Assembly (NCBI GenBank): GCA_045116675.1
Contig: JBGUMF010000096.1
Location: 1 to 33,574, forward strand
Direction of reading: 5' to 3'
DNA length: 33,574 bases
Source of the DNA: F23-D06 sp045116675
GTDB taxonomy: Bacteria > Bacteroidota > Bacteroidia > Bacteroidales > WCHB1-69
Made by a program: the position numbers and the translations under genes. How positions within the stretch are numbered: position 1 is the stretch's first letter; every line of letters starts with the position of its first letter. Positions 26,101 through 33,574 of the stretch are shown here, piece by piece. The notes under the pieces were generated by a model, which was given only the letters and a program-made list of their open reading frames with translations, was not told the DNA's origin and did not search any database.

Positions 26101-29100
26101 CGGATACAATTTTGCTTATATTGACAACGTGATAGTGCCCTCAAGCTCTTCCTGTGCAATCCCAAGAATAAATGTGACCGGCCACACGGCCACTATAACC
26201 TATTCGGGTACCACTACACCGACAGCTTACGAATTGCGGATAGGCTCGGAGACGCGCCAGACTACAGACACCGTGGTGGATTTGTTGCAGTTGTTTGGAT
26301 TGGCATACAATACACCTTATGAGGTGGGAGTGCGTGCCATTTGTGGCCCAGATAGTGGATCCGATTGGTCATTTCCTGTGACCTTTATCACAACACAGCA
26401 TCCGGCGACACTGCCGTATTCGCAGGGATGGGAGGATGTGACTGAAAATAAACAATGGATGTTTGACAATTCCGGTGTCACTAACAAATGGTATATCGGT
26501 GGAGCGGTGGCGGATGCCACAGGTGATTCTGCTCTCTATATATCTAACGATGGAGGTAACACTCACTCATACAATACTTATTACACAACAAATGTATGGG
26601 CGTATCGTGACATTGATTTTGGAAATAATTATGGTGAATATGTAATCTCGTTTGATTATAAGGGACGTGGGGAAAACTATTACGACTATATGAGAGTGTT
26701 CTTGGGTTCACCGTCCGTTCCTTCTGGAAATAGCATGCCATCAGGAACCATGCAACTTGGGTCGGATTTCAACATGGTGGACAGCATGACGCATTATACC
26801 TTCTTGCTGAACTCTTCGTATTCAGGCGTGCATCGCCTCTATTTGCTGTGGCGTAACGATGGCGGGGGAGGTGTCATGCCGCCGGCCGCCGTGGACAATA
26901 TTTCCATTGTGGGACATGCCTGCGGATTTCCAGATCATCTGGTAATGGACACTGTGACGAGCTCTTCGGTGGGATTCCATTTTTCACCTGCCCTCCATAC
27001 GGATAATGCGTGGGATGTGGTGGCTGTTTCAGAAGGCGATACTATTTCTGAAACATCTGTTGTGACTATTTTCGATACAACCTATCATCTTGATAACTTG
27101 AGCGCGAATACTACATATACCCTCTATGTGCGTACTAACTGTGGAATGGAGCATAGTTCGTGGTCAGATGGTTTTTCGTTCTGTACAACACAGGTTCCGG
27201 CAACACTACCGTACCATCATGATTTTGAAGACGGACAAGAAAATTCCAAGTGGAGCTTGATAAACTGTTCCCGCCCCAATAAATGGTACATTGGGCAGCC
27301 TATGGATTTGACGGATTCAGTGCTGTTTATCTCCAATGACAACGGATTGACGAATGCCTATACGGTTTCAGGGGAAAACACAACGGTATGGGCTTATCGT
27401 GACATCCAGTTCAGTGCAGGAACTGAATTTGAACTCAGGTTCAATTGGAGATGCGATGGCGAAAGTTCATTCGATTTCTTAAAAGTTTATGTTGGTACCC
27501 CGCTGCCGGTTGAGGCTAAGCCTACAAGTATGTTATATAATTACCAAACGGATGATCCATCCGGAGCCATCTTGTTAGAACCCAAATTCAATTTAAACTC
27601 CGATTGGACCACCTATAGCGTGGTGCTGCCTTCTTCGGTTGCCAATTCTGTTCAACGGCTTTATTTCCGTTGGACCAACGACGCATCTGGCGGAACTATG
27701 CCGCCTGCAGCAGTGGATTCCATTAGTATTACAGCTAAGGACTGTGGCAGGCCGTACAACCTGATGGCGGATAATATTAGTGACAGTACAGCCGACATCA
27801 CATTCACACCAGTCCATAATTCTGACAGCAAATGGGAGTATGTGTATACGAGTGTCCCATCGGTATCTCCCGACCAACTGGTTCCTTATGTCACGCAGAG
27901 CACCACATTCTCGTTGAGTGGGCTGATGTTTGGGAAGGATTACTATGTATATGTGCGTACGGTCTGTAGTGATAGCTCATATTCGTATTGGTCGTTGCCC
28001 GTAACTTTTGCCACACTATGTGTCCTTCCTATTGTGACTACGGATGGCGTTACAAACATTTCGTCAAATGGCGTTATATGCGCTGGTAATGTGGTAGATG
28101 CCGGATGCCCAAGTTTGTTGGCTCGCGGTGTGTGTTGGAGCACGAATCCCAATCCGACGATTGCCGATGCACATACGGTTAGCGGCACAGGTATAGGGGT
28201 AGAGGGGAGTGTTGTCACGGGGCTTACACCCAATACCACGTACTATATGAGAGCGTATGCTACCAACAGCGTTGGAACAAGTTATGGCAATGAGGTGAGT
28301 TTTACTACAGAGAGAGAGTCCTGTGAGAATATAGCCCAACTGAGAAGCAAGATGGATTTCTTCAATCACGAAATTAATGTTCACGGAGATGTTGAATACA
28401 GGATGGTGGGTAGTGTTGTGGTGACGGCAAAATCTTCTTATAACAATCAGAAATTCATTCAGGATTCAACAGGAGCTATTTTGCTTAATGATACCAACAA
28501 TGTTCTGGGGGATTTGGCCGTGGGCGACCAGATTAAAGATGTAGTCGGTACGTTGACAAACAATTATGGGTTCCTTGAGTTTGTGCCCGTTCTCCCATAC
28601 GGACAGCTGGAGGCACATTCCGTGTCCGTCGCACCACTTGTTGTGAACCTTTCCCAATTGAACGATAATGCGTTTATGGAATCGCATCAGGCGGAATTGA
28701 TTCAACTGGAGGCTGTGACCATTACTTCCACGGGTGATTTCGTTCAGAACCGTTATGATTTGTCGCAAAATAATGTGTCATCTCCCGCATTGTTCCCATA
28801 TTTCCAGGATGTGGATTATATCGATATGCCGATCCCTACTGGAATAGTTCAGGATGTCATAGGGGTCAATTACGCCACATCCAGGATTGGTTCGAATAAT
28901 TATGATTTCCGATACTATATTGTCCCGCGGAGTCTAAATGATATGGGTGCTTGGAACTTGCAAGTTTCACCGCCGGTGATTTCTCAAGTGGTTGACTCTT
29001 CCGCCATGGCGGAATACAGTGTTTCGATGGGAGGAAATGTCTTCCTTGATGCTCATGGTGTGTGCTGGAGCACAAGTCCAAACCCGACGTATGTCGATGC

Positions 29101-32100
29101 GCACACGCACAACGGCACTGACTCGGGAACGTTTATGGGTGCACTCACGGGCCTTATGCCTGACACTATATACTATGTACGGGCGTATGCTTTCAACACT
29201 CTTCGCACAGTGTATAGCGATGAGGTGATGTTTATGACTCTTCCTGTTGGCGATGCCAAACCCTGTCCGGGTCATGAAACCGTCACCGACTACGACGGAA
29301 ATGTCTATAATACGGTGCAGATTGGCAACCAGTGCTGGATGAAAGAGAATTTACGTACCACACATTATGCCGATGGGGTGGGGATCGATACTCTTGGAAA
29401 TAATATGGGTGTTCCGTTTCGTTGTCTGCCGGGAATGGCTCAGAGCAATGTGGAGAATATGAATAGCCTTCCAATCTATGGGTATCTGTACAATTGGTCA
29501 GCGCTAATGTATGGGATGCCTTCCAGTGCGACTAATCCAAGTGGAGTTCAAGGTGTTTGCCCTACTGGTTGGCATGTTCCAAGTGACTCGGAATGGAACC
29601 AATTGACGGATTATGTTGGTAGTCGGAATTGTTATAGATGTAATGGGGATATCAATAGCATTGCAAAGGCATTGGCAGATAATACAGGGTGGGAGGCCTA
29701 TAGTTATACCTACGGTGTCAGCAGCAATAGTAGTGAATGTACTCCGAGCGACCAAAGTGTTGTTCCCAACAATTCAACTGGTTTTTCGGCTGTTCCCGTT
29801 GGCATTGCGTCAATAACGTACAGTTACAATTGGGAAACTGGTGAAAATTATTCAAGGTTTGAGAACAATGTTGATTTCGGAAAGTCTGCTGTTTTTTGGG
29901 CTTCCAATTATAACGGGTACATGAATTACACATATAGTCAGAAAATTAGTTTTGACCGTTCTGGTGTTAACATGGGGTATAACGATTTTTCCCGTGGTCT
30001 TTCCGTTCGCTGCGTTCTCGGTGATGGTGTGAATCTTGCCAGAGTGTACACTGACACGGTAGTCAACATTACACGATATACGGCAACCTGCGGCGGCGAT
30101 GTGACCTACGATGGCAATGGGACTGTCACTGCCCGCGGTGTGTGTTGGAGCTTGCATTCAGCCCCGACAATTGCCGACGCCCACACGGTTGATGGAGCCG
30201 GCACGGGTGCGTTCACCAGCGAGCTTACGGGCTTGCTGCCGGGCAAGGTTTATTATGTGCGGGCATACGCCACCAGAAGCGTGGGGACAAGCTATGGCGA
30301 ACAAAAGAGCTTCATGACGATTGGCACTCCACCTGTTCTTGATTTGGACAACATTTTCGGTATGGATTCGACATCTGCTACCGTTGAGGCTACCGTCGTA
30401 AGCAATGGCGGTTCGCAAATTACGGCTTGTGGTGTCTGTTGGAGCACATCTCCTAATCCGACATTGACCGACAGCCACAGTGTTAGTGACGATTATACCG
30501 ATTATACCATGTATAATAATTTCTATGCGTATGACGGCAAGTTTACCAGCGCTCTTACCGGGGTTTACAAAGATACCATTTTTTATGTACGGGCATACGC
30601 CACCAATGAATATGGTACCGCCTATAGTGAGCAACAAATGTATGTGCATTTCGACAATCTGATTGATGTGAACAACGTTGCCGCCTATTTCTCGGTCGGG
30701 GCGTTGCAGTATCAGAATAACAATGCTTTCTACAGAGTACCCAAGGATTCGCAAACATCCTCCATCTTTGGCCATAGCCTGTGGCTGGGCGGCGTGGATG
30801 ATTCAGATTCCTTACATCTCTCCGCAGGAAGTCACAGTATCTATGCGGATGTCGTTAATTTTACAGGTATGGGTGCCTGTGAGGATTTCTGGCCGGGACC
30901 TCTTTCAACCATCGATGCATCCACAGACAGTGCGACTGTCACCCGATGGAACCGCTGTTTCAAAATCACGCGGGAAGAGGTAATGGATTTCCTGGTCCGC
31001 TACGATGAGCCGGACTATACCATCCCGCTCCACATCGCTTCATGGCCTGCGCACGGCGATACAACCAAGGGTCAGGCCTACCATATTGCGCCTTTCGTGG
31101 ATGTGGACGGCGACAACCATTACGATCCGTCACACGGCGACTATCCCTCGTTCCCGGGTGACATGGCTCTGTTTTTCGTTTTCAACGACAAACCGGTCAA
31201 ACGCACCCCGATAGGTGGAATGCCCATCGGCGTGGAGGTCCATGCCATGGTGTACGGCTACGACGCTCCACAGGATTCTGTGTTGAACAACACGCTGTTT
31301 GTCAAATACAAACTGTTTAACCGCTCCCAAACGGATCTTTACAATGCGTACGCCAGTCTGTGGACTGATTGGGATGTGGGTTATGCTCAAGACGACCGCG
31401 TGGGGTGTGATGTGAAAAATAACACCGCATACGCATACAACGCTTCTACGGTTGATGGAAGCGGCTTGCCGTCTCATTATGGCCCGAATCCGCCGATACA
31501 GATGCTGACCATATTGGGTGGTCCTCGCATTCCGGCAGACGGATTGGATAATCCATCCTTTACCGATACAACAGATTGCGGATTATTTGTGTTCGATGGC
31601 AATAATCAATACGCCATAACGGGGACAAACTTTGGAAATGGCATAGCGGATGATGAACGTATGGGAATGACGGGATTTATTTCTTACAACAATGACCGCT
31701 CCCTTGTTGGAGATCCTCATACGGCTGTGGAATTCTACAATCTGATGCGTAATCGTTGGAGAGACGGAACTCATCTGGTCTATGGTGGAAATGGCTATCC
31801 GCAGGATGGTGCCAACGGATCGGAATGTCGTTTCATGTTCCCTGGCACCAGCGACCCGTGCAATTGGGGTGTTCTCGATCCGGTAGCATACACCGGATTC
31901 AATTACCAGAATTATGGCGGCACAGATGGATGGAGAGAAGAGACGGTTGGATATGTTGGCGGTGACAGAAGAGGTGTGGTAAACATGGGTCCCTTTGATT
32001 TTGCGGCGGGCTCCATGCAGGAAATCGACTACTGTATGACCACGCTGTTTCCGACTTATTCCGATACTACGGTCGTTACGGCTCAACAGCTTCAAGGCAT

Positions 32101-33574
32101 AGACACGCTATTGTCTCAAAACATGGATATTCATTTTGGAGAATATCTGTTTGTTCCTGAAGTGAATATTGATGAAACTATCTGTGTGGGCGGGCAGTAT
32201 GAATTCCGTGGGTCAACATACACAGAAGCTGGAAACTATTCTGTTTTGATCAGGGATAATGGTAGGGATACTCTTGTTAGAATCCACCTTGCTGTTCATC
32301 TGGCAGATAATGAACTTGTTGAGGCTTCCGCCTGCGACTCGTTTGTTTGGCATGATAGTACCTATACACAAAGCGGCCGTTATCTGTATCTTCATTTGGA
32401 TGAGATTGGATGTATGCAGGTTGACACGCTGCACCTGACGATCACCCCGTGTGCGGAGGTTCCTACCGTTGCCACGGATATAGTCGAAAATGTGGCCGTG
32501 TCCATGGCATCCTGCGGTGGCAACGTTGTTTTTGATGGCAATGCGCCGATAACAGACCGCGGCGTTTGCTGGAGCACCATGCAGAATCCGACTTTAGCTG
32601 ACGCTCACACGAACGACGGTGTGGGCGTTGGGACCTTCACGAGCAGCCTTGCGGGCCTTACCCCCAATACGACCTACTATGTGAGAGCTTACGCCACCAA
32701 TAGAGTGGGTACGGGATATGGCGAGCAGAGGATGTTCACAACCATGTGCGATACGGTGTATGTTAGTATTTCAGGCAACACGTTCGTTGACTATGGCCAA
32801 AACACGACGCTCATGGCATCGGGCGCAAACACTTATCATTGGAGCACGGGCGAGACCACTCCAAACATTACCGTGAACGTGATTACAACTGCGGATTATA
32901 CGGTGATAGGAACAAACCAATATGGTTGTGAAGGTACGGCTACTACAACGGTGACGTTGAAAACCTACACCATCACGGCCTCTGTGGGTAATGGCGGTTC
33001 CATCAATCCAGTTGGGACCACGATGGTACACTATGGTGATAACATCGCCTATGTTATAACGCCTTCACCTGGGTATCATATCGGCGAGGTAATCGTTGAC
33101 GGCAGCCCAATAGGTGCGGCAGTTTCATATACCTTCAGTAATATTGCTGCCAACCATAGTATCAGTGCGACATTCGAACCCAATACCTACATGGTGATGG
33201 TGCTACAACCGTCGAACGGTACAATTGCACCCGGTACCCAGTCAGTTACCTATGGTACTATACCTACCTTTACGGTGGCTCCGGATGAGGGCTATGAGGT
33301 GACGGCCATCATGTACAATGGCGCCAACATCATGCCAAATGCGATTTCTATGGGTTCTTCCTATTTGGTGACACTACCTGCAGTGACGGATAACTGTATG
33401 CTGACAGCTACGATGACGTTGAAGAATTACACCATTACGGCCTCGGCAGGGGATGGGGGAGTTATCTTACCTTCTGGCACAGCTACATATAACTATGGTT
33501 CTTCGCCTTACTATGTTATAACGCCGGCCGATGGCTATCAGGTTGATGATGTTTTCGTTGATGGTGTTTCCGTT
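20156..33574 (+). CDS. Giant mosaic surface protein: BspA-type LRR, jelly-roll, FN3-like, OB-like, FISUMP and InlB B-repeat modules (C-terminus off the window)
   Basis: One uninterrupted frame of 4473 codons running off the right edge. Signal peptide about 1-18. Modules by residue: BspA-like LRRs with 'IPSSVKYIAQSAFY' units (55-394); Cys/Trp repeats ending GCDSVVTLNLTI (508-605); a jelly-roll (629-778) nested in the third; SbsA-like Ig (809-902); OB-like (905-1114, repeated 2724-2930); seven FN3-like RGVCWST repeats (first 1119-1212, last 4101-4197); further cleaved-adhesin-type jelly-rolls (1216-1402, 1489-1717, 1816-2000, 2082-2257, 2347-2531), four of them followed by FN3; FISUMP (3038-3290); a ~500-residue Bacteroidota secreted module with FWPGPL (3502-4002); PKD-like; InlB-type B-repeats from about 4270. 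No enzyme motif seen. Probably a cell-surface adhesin; a C-terminal T9SS signal is expected beyond the edge. Confidence 0.92.
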   Translation, partial: MKRLLLLLLCFHVFFAWAGPYDDFVVNGIGYKIISQNPNRVKVNNNVNNTWLDNWSDMSLYVRTVSVAYMGVAVIPDTVEFNGQKYLVSEIGVASFRNSNVTEVHLPSSVHKINYFAFQNCHNLRKVYFPEGLDTISLYAFQHCDSLEDILLPNSLLYVGGAAFYDCPSVKQLNIGTELIYMAEDAFVLANNLQRISYNARNCHTEYLGNFDYPRNIGFSSDAYCRLDIGDSVRIIPENLFFRDNGLRGKVIIPSSVKYIAQSAFYRTGIDTLVFSMGLDSIGESAFQDCNNISVPIVLPASLKRVGPDAFYGNYSYSSPIVLPDGIEYIDEYAFQNSAMIGTITVPASVRYIGEESLPYDTLIIESDSIVLGRWAIDYDGVVYINSLNPPRLEPGLCSVPVYEGVDTICPFPEMPDFCWEEDHLSYWEDVDCQKSIDYGDDLYIFIPCGARSIYCQASPGWQYLCQKSDKNAQDFYDDYGYEGYSVDHVEDFRILEKGYRHEETIQVCGGYAWGSMGYITTSDVYTQTFTASDGCDSVVTLNLTILSAIHDVIIDTTCGSYTWHGTEYTESGTYIYAYQNGSCPCVDTLKLTITQPQHGSETVMACDSFTWHGTTYYANDNPDTLLYEDFSCATVVGTGQCDVSSGTPAADQLPAGWSYYRAVPANGKIMIGRSVESGWIETPVMDFSAYDSVYITFKARSYSSVSPSPSVLSVYVNNHVYTFDDLPGDNQSCDLVSCEIFTPVENFTSIRFESGTSSDMRGRVFLDDICVYPISKQYTYTYTHSDEHACILVDTLHLTLHRCVPPDVDAPVITETRIVHPNTVVLTFNEAVDTVSAVSMNNYVFNNNMTVTSVSVDSNMVFLTVSPSTDYTDTFLLFVQGVMDLFGNVMTTDTIVLGYPAELTVANIAQLRSKMDFSNHEVSVRGDVAYRMMGSAVVTVTASYNNQKCIQDSTGAILVYDANNILGDLDVGDQIRDLTGTLANYFGFLEFIPVLPYGQLEAHSVSVAPRVVNLPQLNDNAFMSSHQAELIELDDVTITSTGDFARLNRYDLSQNSVSSPALFPYFQDVDYIDMPIPTGVVQNIIGVNYATTKIGANFYDFRYYIVPRSSNDISLYQWVSAPSVSDVTDSSAVVEYMVVLGEMLSVLDRGVCWSTIPNPTIADAHTNDSTGTGWFTSRLTGLTSNTTYYVRTYVTSQAGTFYGDEEHFTTLCMPVPVPYRENFDNYVGTSTLATAPIPDCWERVNVGRPSRNTVGIFADSSYATSGDNTLCLYNHYSSIGSSQFGDAYAMLPLLDASLNSLILSFDARMYHSIADDNFSRFEVGVVSDANDPQATFTLVQEIAVTSRTGETFEVPFANVSGTDARIAFRMRMDDLPAGYTADNGYNYAFIDNLLVAANTSCAIPRLYVSGNTATISYSGSNMPSAYELRIGTDVRQTTSATVNMKHLFGLANNTRYTVEVRAICAVGDTSDWSIPTSFTTTLCVTDTVFFEDFDGDNIQMTTTTLFSEQNWRVVGDTTYNDNWNYLSLYASAPRSMHSPVYSTAGHSMLHTPSIPLMFSDNSTGFNHVYLDFDHICKVSQLDEAYILYSVAENLDSEGVPDWNGWRFLNFENSSDIYYGDAADDMATIVQGRFSDNAYADWHSGQMAYSPDNTNWHHEKFDLYPILFSGENGTPRWLRLQFRVNKVSASSSGSELCAGWYLDNLAVTLSDCAIQDTRAPRVTTAAVTDITTSTAVSGGYVLNRGLPFVARGVCWSTSPNPTVDDSHTVDGVDTGAFTSTLADLWSNTTYYVRAYVTNSDGTFYGNEISFRTICEAEALPYYQGFDNYTGSNMSLPDCWERLFTGTSTSYGAGIYANSSYAASGNNSLLLNNYYTTNTTSTSYGDVYALLPKMDGILNDLTLSFEARRNSSTSASYYSRFEVGVVTDPYHPETTFTPVQSVAVTSLTGEHFDISLANYTGADGHIAFRMRRDDIPTDYTYTYGYNFAYIDNVIVPSSSSCAIPRINVTGHTATITYSGTTTPTAYELRIGSETRQTTDTVVDLLQLFGLAYNTPYEVGVRAICGPDSGSDWSFPVTFITTQHPATLPYSQGWEDVTENKQWMFDNSGVTNKWYIGGAVADATGDSALYISNDGGNTHSYNTYYTTNVWAYRDIDFGNNYGEYVISFDYKGRGENYYDYMRVFLGSPSVPSGNSMPSGTMQLGSDFNMVDSMTHYTFLLNSSYSGVHRLYLLWRNDGGGGVMPPAAVDNISIVGHACGFPDHLVMDTVTSSSVGFHFSPALHTDNAWDVVAVSEGDTISETSVVTIFDTTYHLDNLSANTTYTLYVRTNCGMEHSSWSDGFSFCTTQVPATLPYHHDFEDGQENSKWSLINCSRPNKWYIGQPMDLTDSVLFISNDNGLTNAYTVSGENTTVWAYRDIQFSAGTEFELRFNWRCDGESSFDFLKVYVGTPLPVEAKPTSMLYNYQTDDPSGAILLEPKFNLNSDWTTYSVVLPSSVANSVQRLYFRWTNDASGGTMPPAAVDSISITAKDCGRPYNLMADNISDSTADITFTPVHNSDSKWEYVYTSVPSVSPDQLVPYVTQSTTFSLSGLMFGKDYYVYVRTVCSDSSYSYWSLPVTFATLCVLPIVTTDGVTNISSNGVICAGNVVDAGCPSLLARGVCWSTNPNPTIADAHTVSGTGIGVEGSVVTGLTPNTTYYMRAYATNSVGTSYGNEVSFTTERESCENIAQLRSKMDFFNHEINVHGDVEYRMVGSVVVTAKSSYNNQKFIQDSTGAILLNDTNNVLGDLAVGDQIKDVVGTLTNNYGFLEFVPVLPYGQLEAHSVSVAPLVVNLSQLNDNAFMESHQAELIQLEAVTITSTGDFVQNRYDLSQNNVSSPALFPYFQDVDYIDMPIPTGIVQDVIGVNYATSRIGSNNYDFRYYIVPRSLNDMGAWNLQVSPPVISQVVDSSAMAEYSVSMGGNVFLDAHGVCWSTSPNPTYVDAHTHNGTDSGTFMGALTGLMPDTIYYVRAYAFNTLRTVYSDEVMFMTLPVGDAKPCPGHETVTDYDGNVYNTVQIGNQCWMKENLRTTHYADGVGIDTLGNNMGVPFRCLPGMAQSNVENMNSLPIYGYLYNWSALMYGMPSSATNPSGVQGVCPTGWHVPSDSEWNQLTDYVGSRNCYRCNGDINSIAKALADNTGWEAYSYTYGVSSNSSECTPSDQSVVPNNSTGFSAVPVGIASITYSYNWETGENYSRFENNVDFGKSAVFWASNYNGYMNYTYSQKISFDRSGVNMGYNDFSRGLSVRCVLGDGVNLARVYTDTVVNITRYTATCGGDVTYDGNGTVTARGVCWSLHSAPTIADAHTVDGAGTGAFTSELTGLLPGKVYYVRAYATRSVGTSYGEQKSFMTIGTPPVLDLDNIFGMDSTSATVEATVVSNGGSQITACGVCWSTSPNPTLTDSHSVSDDYTDYTMYNNFYAYDGKFTSALTGVYKDTIFYVRAYATNEYGTAYSEQQMYVHFDNLIDVNNVAAYFSVGALQYQNNNAFYRVPKDSQTSSIFGHSLWLGGVDDSDSLHLSAGSHSIYADVVNFTGMGACEDFWPGPLSTIDASTDSATVTRWNRCFKITREEVMDFLVRYDEPDYTIPLHIASWPAHGDTTKGQAYHIAPFVDVDGDNHYDPSHGDYPSFPGDMALFFVFNDKPVKRTPIGGMPIGVEVHAMVYGYDAPQDSVLNNTLFVKYKLFNRSQTDLYNAYASLWTDWDVGYAQDDRVGCDVKNNTAYAYNASTVDGSGLPSHYGPNPPIQMLTILGGPRIPADGLDNPSFTDTTDCGLFVFDGNNQYAITGTNFGNGIADDERMGMTGFISYNNDRSLVGDPHTAVEFYNLMRNRWRDGTHLVYGGNGYPQDGANGSECRFMFPGTSDPCNWGVLDPVAYTGFNYQNYGGTDGWREETVGYVGGDRRGVVNMGPFDFAAGSMQEIDYCMTTLFPTYSDTTVVTAQQLQGIDTLLSQNMDIHFGEYLFVPEVNIDETICVGGQYEFRGSTYTEAGNYSVLIRDNGRDTLVRIHLAVHLADNELVEASACDSFVWHDSTYTQSGRYLYLHLDEIGCMQVDTLHLTITPCAEVPTVATDIVENVAVSMASCGGNVVFDGNAPITDRGVCWSTMQNPTLADAHTNDGVGVGTFTSSLAGLTPNTTYYVRAYATNRVGTGYGEQRMFTTMCDTVYVSISGNTFVDYGQNTTLMASGANTYHWSTGETTPNITVNVITTADYTVIGTNQYGCEGTATTTVTLKTYTITASVGNGGSINPVGTTMVHYGDNIAYVITPSPGYHIGEVIVDGSPIGAAVSYTFSNIAANHSISATFEPNTYMVMVLQPSNGTIAPGTQSVTYGTIPTFTVAPDEGYEVTAIMYNGANIMPNAISMGSSYLVTLPAVTDNCMLTATMTLKNYTITASAGDGGVILPSGTATYNYGSSPYYVITPADGYQVDDVFVDGVSV
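22869..23497 (+). repeat. OB-like module, copy 1 (DUF5689-type)
   Basis: About 210 residues starting 'NIAQLRSKMDF' and ending 'FRYYIVPRSSNDI', a beta-rich OB-like fold by pattern ('GDLDVGDQIRDLTGTL'). It is repeated at 28325-28945 at an offset of 5451 bases, falling to 5448 after a single-codon deletion. Stretches such as attcaggattcaacaggag are identical in both copies. Each copy is followed by an RGVCWST-type repeat, or the variant HGVCWST. Confidence 0.85.
23800..24605 (+). repeat. Jelly-roll plus FN3 cassette, copy 1
   Basis: A cleaved-adhesin-type jelly-roll (YRENFDNY ... IPDCWERV ... RFEVGVVSD ... YNYAFIDN) is followed by an FN3 module (VSGNTATISYSG ... AYELRIGTD). It matches copy 2 at 25600-26395 with an in-frame offset of 1794 bases, measured at the RFEVGVV codons. 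Confidence 0.8.
25600..26395 (+). repeat. Jelly-roll plus FN3 cassette, copy 2
   Basis: It parallels copy 1 along its whole length (YYQGFDNY ... LPDCWERL ... RFEVGVVTD ... YNFAYIDN, then VTGHTATITYSG ... AYELRIGSE). An unrelated jelly-roll and an RGVCWST repeat separate the two copies. Confidence 0.8.
28325..28945 (+). repeat. OB-like module, copy 2
   Basis: This is the second copy of the module at 22869-23497, with most residues identical. It has 'NRYDLSQNNVSSPALFPYF' where copy 1 has one extra residue before NRY. The in-frame offset shows a whole-module duplication inside the gene. Confidence 0.85.
30660..32160 (+). other. ~500-residue conserved Bacteroidota secreted module inside the giant protein
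   Basis: Residues 3502-4002 carry a pattern familiar from many T9SS-exported proteins: 'NNAFYRVPKDS', 'IFGHSLWLGGVDD', 'FWPGPL', 'RCFKITREEV', 'WPAHGD', 'APFVDVDGDNHYDPSHGDYP', 'FVFND', 'GVEVHAMVYGY', 'YKLFNRS', 'ASLWTDWDVG' and 'DDRVGCD'. In proteins I know, it usually follows the signal peptide directly. Its function is unknown to me; the DVDGDNHYDP segment looks like a calcium-binding loop (inference). Confidence 0.7.

Overview
The window looks like a chromosomal piece of an anaerobic member of the Bacteroidota, most likely an uncultured gut- or rumen-type Bacteroidales. The signs are two ferredoxin-dependent 2-oxoacid oxidoreductase clusters, a type IX secretion (T9SS) type B C-terminal sorting domain, BspA-like leucine-rich repeats, FISUMP ('Fibrobacter succinogenes major paralogous') domains, a TamL-type outer-membrane assembly lipoprotein, and promoters with the Bacteroidota -7 box TAnnTTTG. 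I see no tRNA, rRNA, CRISPR, transposase or phage gene. No stretch above 300 bases lacks a gene; the longest gap is about 270 bases (19885-20155).

Layout. (1) 1-6093, minus: a giant modular secreted protein whose C-terminus lies beyond the left edge (2031 codons here), with an N-terminal sorting-domain-like module, a P/homoB-like domain, two FISUMP domains and about a dozen FN3-like repeats, nine of them in three copies of an ~865-bp super-repeat. (2) 6222-10475: a small membrane protein with an HExxxH-like motif, a T9SS type B secreted protein, a DUF819-family membrane protein and a YD-repeat-like lipoprotein. (3) 10684-16984, plus: a probable transcription unit iorA-iorB-mreC-mreD-tamL-pspC, joining indolepyruvate:ferredoxin oxidoreductase to cell-shape and outer-membrane assembly genes. 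(4) 17092-19884, minus: a four-gene 2-oxoacid:ferredoxin oxidoreductase operon (ferredoxin, alpha, beta, gamma), convergent with (3) across a shared bidirectional terminator. (5) 20156 to the right edge, plus: one open reading frame of at least 4473 codons, a mosaic surface protein of LRR, jelly-roll, FN3-like, OB-like, FISUMP and InlB-type B-repeat modules.

How it works together. The two oxidoreductases interconvert 2-oxoacids and acyl-CoAs using reduced ferredoxin, which fits anaerobic amino-acid metabolism. IorA lacks the C-terminal ferredoxin domain of the archaeal enzyme, whereas the second cluster encodes its own 2[4Fe-4S] ferredoxin. The secreted proteins at both ends and in region 2 share the same repeat families and are probably cell-surface or secreted adhesins or binding proteins. 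The most unusual material is in the two giant genes: super-repeats, a duplicated OB-like module, a jelly-roll nested inside another repeat, and a sorting-like module at the wrong end of the protein. Domain names come from recognising sequence patterns by eye, not from searches.
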